From NCBI GenBank assembly GCA_020532185.1, contig JAJBBH010000069.1:1-37029 (forward strand): DNA of 37,029 nucleotides, in the 5' to 3' direction. Numbering within the stretch: the stretch's first letter is position 1; each line of letters begins with the position of its first letter. The notes beneath the pieces are model-generated. The model ran no database searches. It was not told the origin of the DNA and worked only from the letters and a program-made list of their open reading frames with translations. Both the position numbers and the translations under genes were made by a program. The stretch comes from Candidatus Cloacimonadota bacterium (GTDB lineage: Bacteria > Cloacimonadota > Cloacimonadia > Cloacimonadales > WRIO01). Below, piece by piece: positions 26,308-32,686 of this stretch.

Positions 26308-27360
26308 CTATGTCTCTGATTCGAGAATATTAATATTATGTTGATAAAGCTTAGTTTTTGAATTTGCCAAGCTAATTGTTTTATTGTTTATTTGCAATCT
26401 TATGCAGCAGTTATTTAACATACATTCATCGAACAGTAAATAACCAGTGTTCTTTGTCAATGCTGGGTTCAGCCCTACAGTTAGATATGCTTCTTGCAAA
26501 GAATTCATTAATAATTTGTTTAAAAAGATATTGTCATCATTTTGATTAAGAAAATCAGTAGCAATGATTTTACCTTTTTCAAAGATTATTTGAACATCGC
26601 TATAGGATTTGGTATCCAAATACACCTTATCTGCATAAAAAATGCCATCTAAGCTGTCAATTTTCTTTTCTATCCTACCTGTTGGGAGAACCATAAAGCA
26701 ACGACTTCCAAAATCTCCATTATACATCTGAGTATCAGTAATTGTGAACTTTACTTCAAGATTTCTATCTTCAGTTATTAAATTACATTTATCATGCTTT
26801 TTAAACTTATTCTCAGCTATGAGTGACTGTTTTTTGAGTTCATGATAGTCAATATTAATTGCTTTGAGATAGCTATTATTAAGAGCTTGATAATCAAGAT
26901 TATAGTATGTGGCTAAAGCATTGGTAGGCAATCCCATAAGCACAACTTTTTTACTTTGTTTTCTTATTTGGTGCCATAATTCATTAGCTGAAATATTATA
27001 GCGGCTCAAGTAATATAAAGGCATATCATCCATAAAATATGGATTAGATTTCCAACTAAAATCGATAAATATATCAGCAAGGCTAACCCATTTTTCATAG
27101 TATTGGTTTGGCATATTTAACTCATTCAAACTTAATTCAGAAAACACTCTTTTACGAAGATTTTCAGACGCTATATCCAAAATAGGGAATGCTTGAATTT
27201 TCCTAACAACCAAAGCAAATTCTTCAAGTAGCGGTATTTCAACCAAAGGATCATCCAAATCGTACCCATTATGAAGTTCAGCACTAAGATTTATTGTCAT
27301 ATTTTGCTTAACTTTTATGACATTATGAATGATATTAAATGCTATTGCTGCTAAATCCAT
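26308..27360 (-). CDS. Degenerate M29-aminopeptidase-like protein
   Basis: A 350-residue protein that I read as a distant member of the M29 aminopeptidase (AmpT/AmpS) fold. Support: VVLMGLPTNALATYYNLDYQ (139-158), which parallels the family yPT-x-A-x-A stretch; a helix with N-I-D-Y; R-N-L-E-V-K-F-T-I (199-207), which parallels G-T-D-L-x-F-x-I; V-L-P-T-G-R-I (224-230) at the N-x-P-T-G-E-V site; I-F-E-K-G-K-I-I-A (259-267); and V-G-L-N-P (295-299) with later T-G-Y-L-L-F-D-E. The metal ligands look replaced: G-E is G-R (R229), the Glu before G-L-N-P is Tyr or Leu, the T-V-H-I position is N-C-C-I, and the C-terminal H-x-D is absent. Inference: a non-catalytic homologue. Lies between murI and pyrG. 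Confidence 0.55.
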   Translation of the reverse strand: MDLAAIAFNIIHNVIKVKQNMTINLSAELHNGYDLDDPLVEIPLLEEFALVVRKIQAFPILDIASENLRKRVFSELSLNELNMPNQYYEKWVSLADIFIDFSWKSNPYFMDDMPLYYLSRYNISANELWHQIRKQSKKVVLMGLPTNALATYYNLDYQALNNSYLKAINIDYHELKKQSLIAENKFKKHDKCNLITEDRNLEVKFTITDTQMYNGDFGSRCFMVLPTGRIEKKIDSLDGIFYADKVYLDTKSYSDVQIIFEKGKIIATDFLNQNDDNIFLNKLLMNSLQEAYLTVGLNPALTKNTGYLLFDECMLNNCCIRLQINNKTISLANSKTKLYQHNINILESET

Positions 27361-27403
27361 TATTTGTTATACTCCTAAAACTTTCTATAATAACACTAAG
27401 ATG

Positions 27404-28222
27404 CTAAAGTCTATCCACATACCAAGTCTCACCAAGTTTAACTTTGGATAGTGTAAAATTCTTAATATCAAGAATATCCTGTGCTATTTTGCAAAATTTC
27501 TCCTCATTATCACTAACAAAGAATAAGTCTTTACCTTTTTCGATATTTTCACCATTCTTTAAAACACTTTCTATATCAGATAAAATCGAAGTTGCTGAAT
27601 CTACAAGATTTACTTCATTACCCATAAATTCTTGTATTGCTGTTTTTAAGATTGGATAGTGTGTACAACCAAGAACAAGTGTGTCAATGTTTTTGGTTTT
27701 AAAATCTTCTAAATACTCTTTTATTATATCACGAGTAATTGGATGATTTGCCCAACCTTCCTCTGCCAACGAAACGAATAGGGGGCAGGCTTTAGAATAA
27801 ATAATAACATCAGGGTTAATATTATGAATAGTCTTTGTATACGCTTCACTTCGAATCGTTCCTTCTGTTCCAATTACTCCTATTTTATTGTTTTTACTTA
27901 CTTTTACAGCGTTCATTGCACCAGGCTCTATGACTCCGAGTATTGGTATATCAAACATTTTTTTTAAAACATTAAGAGAAACTGCAGAGGATGTATTACA
28001 AGCAATAACAACCATTTTAACGTCTTCTTGTATCAAGAAACGGGTGTTTTGAATAGAGTAATCAATCACTGTATTCTTTGATTTTGGTCCATAAGGGACA
28101 CGTGCTGTATCTCCAAAATAGATAATATCTTCATATGGAAATTTTTTGCGGATTTCTTTGAAGACTGTTAGCCCTCCAACACCTGAATCAAATACTCCAA
28201 TTGCTTGTTTTTTTCGTTTCAT
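27404..28222 (-). CDS. murI: Glutamate racemase MurI
   Basis: A 272-residue racemase making D-glutamate for peptidoglycan. Family motifs: I-G-V-F-D-S-G-V-G-G-L-T-V at the N-terminus with the catalytic-site D-S-G, YFGDTARVPYGPKS, the first catalytic cysteine C75 in A-C-N-T-S-S-A, and the second C186 in L-G-C-T-H-Y-P. Length and ends are normal. It starts 9 bp after the M42 peptidase gene and is in line with the M29-like gene, so the three are probably cotranscribed. It implies a murein wall. Confidence 0.96.
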   Translation of the reverse strand: MKRKKQAIGVFDSGVGGLTVFKEIRKKFPYEDIIYFGDTARVPYGPKSKNTVIDYSIQNTRFLIQEDVKMVVIACNTSSAVSLNVLKKMFDIPILGVIEPGAMNAVKVSKNNKIGVIGTEGTIRSEAYTKTIHNINPDVIIYSKACPLFVSLAEEGWANHPITRDIIKEYLEDFKTKNIDTLVLGCTHYPILKTAIQEFMGNEVNLVDSATSILSDIESVLKNGENIEKGKDLFFVSDNEEKFCKIAQDILDIKNFTLSKVKLGETWYVDRL

Positions 28223-28231
28223 TATTAGCTC

Positions 28232-29296
28232 TTATGGTAGGATGTTTTCTAATACTTTTTCATCAATCTTTTCAATAAGTTTTATTATTAAATTAAGTGT
28301 AGCTTGATAATCAGACATTTTAATCATACCGTTATGGCTATGTGCATAGCGTACAGGTACTGCTAACACAACAGTAGGGACTCCGAGGTTTGACACATGA
28401 ATCTTTGCAGCATCAGTACCACCTGATTTTCTTACTGCAATCTGGTATGGTATTTTATTTTCTTCGCAGACATCAATTACAAGATTTTTTAATGCTGGGT
28501 TTGTAATCATGGTAGGGTCTATAACACGCATTTGCAGACCTTTGCCCAAACCACATTGCATTTCGTCTCGATTGCCTGGAAAGTCGTCTCCAGGAGAGCC
28601 TTCAAGTACAATAGCCAAATCTGGCTTTACCAAATTAGCGATGGTTTGAGCTCCTCTTGTACCAACTTCTTCTTGTGCTGATCCTGCACAGAAGATTGTA
28701 TTGGGGTGTTTGTTTTCTTTAAAATATTGGGCTGTTTCGATTGCAAGTGCAATACCTGCTCTATCATCAAAAGCTTTTGAAATCATAATGTCTTTATCTT
28801 CGATATAATGGTAGTGAGTAATTGGAACAATAAAGTCGCCTTTTCTAATCTCAAATTTTTCGATTATTTCAGTGTCTGATTCAGCACCTAAATCAATATA
28901 CATATCTTCCAAGGTAAGTCGCCCAGTGCTGTCTTTGAGATGATGAACTGGCACAGAGCCAATTAGTCCTGTAAATCTTTGCCCTTTATGATTTATAACT
29001 TCAACAGGAGATGACATAAGAGTACGTGGATCCCAGCCACCGATATTTATAAATCTCAGCAAACCATTTTTTGTGATAGAATGGACCATAAAGCCAATTT
29101 CATCAAGATGACCTACAAGTAAAATTCGAGGTTTTTCTGAACTACCTTTTAGTTCAAATGCAATAGAGCCTAAATTGTCTTTTATAAATGGGACATTGTC
29201 TCCAATTTGAGATATCATGTACTCTCTGATTGGCTTTTCATCCCCAGAAACACCAGGTAATAATGTAAGATTCTTTAAAATTTCTTTTGAACTCAT
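28232..29296 (-). CDS. M42 family glutamyl aminopeptidase
   Basis: A 354-residue cytosolic metallo-aminopeptidase of the FrvX/PepA/YsdC type; relatives form tetrahedral dodecamers that degrade peptides. Metal and catalytic residues visible: H63 and D65 in V-G-H-L-D-E-I-G-F, D177 in A-F-D-D-R-A-G, E209/E210 in A-Q-E-E-V-G, E232 in V-L-E-G-S, and a C-terminal His in R-Y-A-H-S-H-N-G. Also GGTDAAKIH and GVPTVVLAVPVRYAH. The older label endoglucanase M is not supported. It is the first gene of the nine-gene minus-strand block and has the candidate promoter at 29324-29359. The Shine-Dalgarno is weak (GTGAG). Confidence 0.95.
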   Translation of the reverse strand: MSSKEILKNLTLLPGVSGDEKPIREYMISQIGDNVPFIKDNLGSIAFELKGSSEKPRILLVGHLDEIGFMVHSITKNGLLRFINIGGWDPRTLMSSPVEVINHKGQRFTGLIGSVPVHHLKDSTGRLTLEDMYIDLGAESDTEIIEKFEIRKGDFIVPITHYHYIEDKDIMISKAFDDRAGIALAIETAQYFKENKHPNTIFCAGSAQEEVGTRGAQTIANLVKPDLAIVLEGSPGDDFPGNRDEMQCGLGKGLQMRVIDPTMITNPALKNLVIDVCEENKIPYQIAVRKSGGTDAAKIHVSNLGVPTVVLAVPVRYAHSHNGMIKMSDYQATLNLIIKLIEKIDEKVLENILP

Positions 29297-29323
29297 AACA
29301 TACTCACTTTCTATATTAGATCT

Positions 29324-29359
29324 TTTATATCACTTTCTACAATTAATGAGATTTGTCAA
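29324..29359 (-). promoter_or_regulatory. Candidate promoter of the M42 block with 24-bp spacer
   Basis: On the minus strand TTGACA (29354-29359) lies exactly 24 bp from TATAAA (29324-29329), and no acceptable -10 hexamer exists at 16-18 bp. The -35 context TTTCTTGACAAAT resembles that of rpsU. A 10-bp direct repeat, TCACTTTCTA on the plus strand, occurs at 29304-29313 and 29330-29339. One copy lies in the spacer and one downstream, so it could be an operator pair. Confidence 0.5.
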
Positions 29360-29780
29360 GAAAATTCACTAATAATTGTGATAAAAAAATAATAAAACCA
29401 ATAATTTGATTATTTGAAAATTCTTAAAAGACTAATAACAAGACAGATAAATATGCTTATATTGTAAATATTATTATAAATACTGCATAGATTAGCAATT
29501 TGTAACTATCTTCTTTATAGTTCGATAATGGAGATATATTCCTTTTTATATTTATAAATAATAATTAGAAGAGCTAAAATATCAGTTTATTGAAACTATA
29601 TCGATGCAATTGCTTTTTGATATTAGTTTTTTTTTCGGTTATACACACATAAAAATTAGTATTCTACTGATAACTATTATGGATATTTACTTGTTAAACT
29701 GAAAATATTATAGGTTCTTGAACAATCTCCTTTAATTATCCTAAATAAGGCTATCTTAAACTCTAAACACTCCTTATTGA
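29360..29780. other. AT-rich spacer without recognisable gene
   Basis: About 420 bases of AT-rich sequence between the M42 promoter and array copy 2. No plausible reading frame or structured RNA is evident. The only structure seen is AATATCA (29578-29584) against TGATATT (29618-29624), followed by AG and nine Ts (29627-29635). It is terminator-like, but its stem has just one G-C pair in seven and its loop is 33 nt. Confidence 0.55.
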
Positions 29781-29861
29781 TTCCCCTTTAAATCCCCTTC
29801 ATTCTCCAAGATAGCAACGGGATGGTAACGGGATGGTAACGGGATGGTATTAAGAAAACAA
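29781..29861 (+). repeat. Intergenic 11-bp phased tandem array, copy 2
   Basis: GCAACGGGATG at 29814 is followed by two exact GTAACGGGATG at 29825 and 29836. In the same 11-bp register lie TTCCCCTTTAA at 29781, ATCCCCTTCAT at 29792 and TCTCCAAGATA at 29803 on the left, and GTATTAAGAAA at 29847 on the right with AAAACAA at 29855-29861. The right-hand box has the same offset from the last core unit as in copy 1. The orientation is the same as copy 1. It lies about 140 bp upstream of yitT and 485 bp from the M42 start codon. Confidence 0.88.
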
Positions 29862-29997
29862 TTATTTTGGACTAATCATCTCATATAAACAACTATATTA
29901 CTTAATATTAATAAACCGATACTTGAAGATATATATTGACTTATATTGTATGCTTAGAAATTTGTCAATTTAAAGAGATAAAATAAATGGAGGATAA

Positions 29998-30846
29998 ATG
30001 AACCTTAAAGAAGTAAAAAGCTATATTTTCATAACTATTGGTTTGTTTATGAATGCTTTTGCATGGGCAGCTTTTCTCATCCCTCACGAAATCGTAGGTG
30101 GTGGAATCAGCGGGGTAGGTCTGGTAATTTTTTCAAAGACAGGCATTCCAGTTGGTATTACAGTTCTAATTTGTAATCTTATACTTATTCTTATAGCACT
30201 CAAAGTGCTTGGTTCAAAGTTTGGAGCAAAGACAATTTATGGTATATTTGCATTATCAACATCACTTTCAATTCTACAAAAACTAATTCCTAATGCACTT
30301 GTATCAGATCCTTTTTTAGCAACATTATTAGGAGGTGCAATAGGTGGATCAGGTATGGGTATTGCTTTTACGCAAGGTGGAAGCTCTGGAGGAACAGATA
30401 TTATTGCGATGATGGTCAATAAATACAGATACATTAGCCCTGGTAAAGTAATCTTATTTATTGATATTTTTATCATTTCATCATCATTTTTTATTTACAA
30501 TTCAATTGAAAAAATCATTTATGGCTTTATTGTAATGACAGTAGCAACATATTCAATAGATATGGTTATCAACGGTGCACGAGAATCAGTGCAAATAATG
30601 ATTATATCAAAACATTTTGAAGAGATAGCAAATCAAATTGGTGTTGAATTGAATAGAGGTGTTACTTTACTTAATGGCAAAGGTTGGTATTCAAAAGAAG
30701 ATATACAAGTTGTAATGACAATGTCCCACAAAACGCAAGCGAGTGAGATTATGCAAATTGTTTCAAGTATAGATAAAGAAGCCTTTGTATCAATGGCTCG
30801 TGTAATGGCTGTTTTTGGAAAAGGATTTGAGCAATTAAGACACTAA
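29998..30846 (+). CDS. YitT family membrane protein
   Basis: A 282-residue DUF161/DUF2179 protein. The N-terminal membrane part has about five hydrophobic helices (near 10-28, 35-65, 76-95, 98-120 and 145-190), with family glycines in VGGGISGVGLVI and the GGS block TQGGSSGGTDIIAMMVNK. The C-terminal soluble DUF2179 domain (about 195-280) includes IMIISKHFEEIANQI, the signature RGVTLLNGKGWYSKEDIQVVMTMSHKTQ, and DKEAFVSMARVMAVFGKGF. Function is unknown; members are sometimes suspected transporters. A good GGAGG precedes the ATG (29989-29993). The upstream spacer holds array copy 2 and TTGA-type boxes, but I could not choose a promoter. Confidence 0.93.
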   Translation: MNLKEVKSYIFITIGLFMNAFAWAAFLIPHEIVGGGISGVGLVIFSKTGIPVGITVLICNLILILIALKVLGSKFGAKTIYGIFALSTSLSILQKLIPNALVSDPFLATLLGGAIGGSGMGIAFTQGGSSGGTDIIAMMVNKYRYISPGKVILFIDIFIISSSFFIYNSIEKIIYGFIVMTVATYSIDMVINGARESVQIMIISKHFEEIANQIGVELNRGVTLLNGKGWYSKEDIQVVMTMSHKTQASEIMQIVSSIDKEAFVSMARVMAVFGKGFEQLRH

Positions 30847-30854
30847 AATAATGT

Positions 30855-30890
30855 TTGACAAAAATAGATAGTCTTGCAAAATGGATAAAA
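30855..30890 (+). promoter_or_regulatory. Possible apbE promoter
   Basis: A perfect TTGACA (30855-30860) is followed by GATAAA/ATAAAA at 23-24 bp and has no good -10 at 16-18 bp. It lies in the 62-bp gap between yitT and apbE. Weak evidence alone, but it repeats the wide spacing of the two better promoters. Confidence 0.3.
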
Positions 30891-30908
30891 ATTCTTAATT
30901 GAGGGCAT

Positions 30909-31919
30909 ATGAAAAAACGATACTGGCTTAATCTAATTGTTATTATATTGTTAATAGCTTTTTCATTTTATCGATACAAACAAAGAATCTATACTGTAAA
31001 AAATTCACAGATTATGATGGATACACAGATTGATATTTCAATATCTTCGAAAAATAAATCTGTTAACAGAATTGTTGATAAAAGTTTTAACATTGTCCGG
31101 ATTTTTGATGACAAATTTTCGTATTATAACGAGAACAGCGATCTTAATAAAATCAATGCCAGCACTTCAGATTCAATAAATATTGATCGTGATTTTTATG
31201 ATATTTTTAAAATAGCCGAAGATATATACCAACAAAGTAACGGTTTGTATGATGTTTCTATTGGTAACTTAATCGAGCTTTGGGATTTTAATGAAGGAGA
31301 TATTCCTTCGAAAGAAAAACTTGACTCCATAATAGGAAACGATACGTTTGAATTGATTCAGTTTGATAGCAAAATACTTAAAAAACCAAAAAATATGAAA
31401 ATAAATCTTGGCAGTATTAGCAAAGGGTTTATAATCGACAAAGCAATGAGTTTTGTTGTTAAGCAAGGTGTTGAAGAGGCATTTATTAATGCTGGTGGAG
31501 ACTTAAAAGTATATCGAAAAGATGAAAAACCTATCAAAATTGGAATTCAACACCCAAGAATACCAAATAAAATAATTGCTACATTAAAAGTTAGCAATAA
31601 AGCAGTAGTTACTTCAGGAGATTATGAGCGATATTTTGAAAAGGATGGGAAACGGTATCACCATATAATAAATCCCAAAACAGGATTCCCTGCTCAAAAC
31701 ACAATCTCTGTAACTGTAATTTCTGAGTCTGCTACATTGGCAGATGCATTGTCAACAGCTTTATTTGTAATGAACCCAATAGATGGTATTGATTTAATAA
31801 AACAATATCCAGAAACAGAAGCTATTATATATTATCAGTCAGGCGATGGGCTCATATCATTAAAGTCTGAAGGAATGAAAGAATACATAGTATCGGAGTT
31901 GAATATTGATACAAAATGA
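30909..31919 (+). CDS. apbE: FAD:protein FMN transferase (ApbE)
   Basis: A 336-residue flavinyltransferase that links FMN to threonine in exported or membrane redox proteins such as RnfG, RnfD and NqrB/NqrC. The N-terminus has one hydrophobic helix (about 7-20, LNLIVIILLIAFSF) without a lipobox Cys, so it is probably a membrane-anchored periplasmic enzyme. Family motifs: YDVSIGNLIELWDF, K-I-N-L-G-S-I-S-K-G-F-I-I-D-K-A, FINAGGDLKVY, the substrate-side Y-H-H-I-I-N-P-K-T-G-F-P, and the metal-binding S-A-T-L-A-D-A-L-S-T-A-L-F. It implies flavinylated Rnf-, Nqr- or FMN-binding-domain proteins elsewhere in the genome. Its 3' end overlaps folE2 by 14 bases. GAGGG precedes the ATG at a short 3-base spacing. 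Confidence 0.93.
   Translation: MKKRYWLNLIVIILLIAFSFYRYKQRIYTVKNSQIMMDTQIDISISSKNKSVNRIVDKSFNIVRIFDDKFSYYNENSDLNKINASTSDSINIDRDFYDIFKIAEDIYQQSNGLYDVSIGNLIELWDFNEGDIPSKEKLDSIIGNDTFELIQFDSKILKKPKNMKINLGSISKGFIIDKAMSFVVKQGVEEAFINAGGDLKVYRKDEKPIKIGIQHPRIPNKIIATLKVSNKAVVTSGDYERYFEKDGKRYHHIINPKTGFPAQNTISVTVISESATLADALSTALFVMNPIDGIDLIKQYPETEAIIYYQSGDGLISLKSEGMKEYIVSELNIDTK
31895..31899 (+). promoter_or_regulatory. Ribosome-binding site that fixes the folE2 TTG start
   Basis: GGAGT inside the end of apbE lies 6-7 bases before TTG 31906, an ideal spacing. No ATG with a comparable site occurs ahead of the conserved part of the protein. Confidence 0.6.
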
Positions 31920-32682
31920 TATACAAAACCAAAAAGATAATCGTAATATTAAAATAGATAAAGTAGGCGTTAAAAATATTAGCTATCCAATTATTGTTGA
32001 AGATAGGACAAATAAAACTCAACATACTATTGCAAATATTGATATTTTTGTTGATCTTACCGAAGTCTTTCGTGGCACACATATGAGTAGGTTTTTAGAA
32101 GTACTTAATAGCTATCATCAAGAAGTGCTGATTGATAATTTAGAAGCATTTTTAAACGACATTAAAGAAAAGCTTGGCTCCAATACTGCATATATTAATC
32201 TAAGTTTTCCCTATTTTATAAAAAAAATAGCACCTGTGTCGAAAATTGAGTCTTTGCTGAACTACCAATGCGAATTATCAGCAAGTCTAAAAAATGAATT
32301 AGACTTTATAATTGGTGTTACAGCACCTGTTACCGCTTTATGCCCTTGTTCGAAAGAAATAAGCGAGTATGGTGCACACAACCAAAGATCTGCTGTAACT
32401 CTCAAAGTTAAATACAAAGGCTTTGTCTGGCTGGAGGAATTAATTGAATATATTGAAAGTTCGGCAAGTTGTGAGGTTTTTCCTTTGTTAAAAAGAGTAG
32501 ATGAAAAATTTGTTACAGAACAAGCTTATGATAATCCATACTTTGTCGAAGACATTGTCAGAGAGATCGCTATAAAAGTAAAGGAAGATAAAAGAATTAC
32601 CTGGTTTTCAGTTGAAGCAGAAAACTTTGAATCGATTCATAATCATTCAGCCTATGCTTTTATTGAACAGGATAACGTATAA
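31906..32682 (+). CDS. folE2: GTP cyclohydrolase FolE2 (type IB)
   Basis: A 258-residue enzyme converting GTP to dihydroneopterin triphosphate for folate or queuosine. FolE2 can use metals other than zinc, unlike FolE1. Motifs: KVGVKNISYPI at the start, F-R-G-T-H-M-S-R-F (55-63), the active-site block T-A-P-V-T-A-L-C-P-C-S-K with C146 and C148, H158 in Y-G-A-H-N-Q-R-S, and the closing NFESIHNHSAYAFIE. Translation starts at TTG within apbE, supported by the GGAGT site. The M16 peptidase gene follows after 4 bp, so the genes are in one operon although the functions differ. Confidence 0.94.
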   Translation: MIQNDIQNQKDNRNIKIDKVGVKNISYPIIVEDRTNKTQHTIANIDIFVDLTEVFRGTHMSRFLEVLNSYHQEVLIDNLEAFLNDIKEKLGSNTAYINLSFPYFIKKIAPVSKIESLLNYQCELSASLKNELDFIIGVTAPVTALCPCSKEISEYGAHNQRSAVTLKVKYKGFVWLEELIEYIESSASCEVFPLLKRVDEKFVTEQAYDNPYFVEDIVREIAIKVKEDKRITWFSVEAENFESIHNHSAYAFIEQDNV

Positions 32683-32686
32683 AACA

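Noticed and set aside
29578-29635. Terminator-like hairpin with nine Ts in the yitT spacer
   Set aside because: The stem is 7 bp with only one G-C pair and the loop is 33 nt, too weak to call. No upstream transcript is known to need it.
32612-32686. Upstream extension of the M16 peptidase frame
   Set aside because: It would add 25 unconserved residues overlapping folE2. The M16-like sequence begins at ATG 32687.
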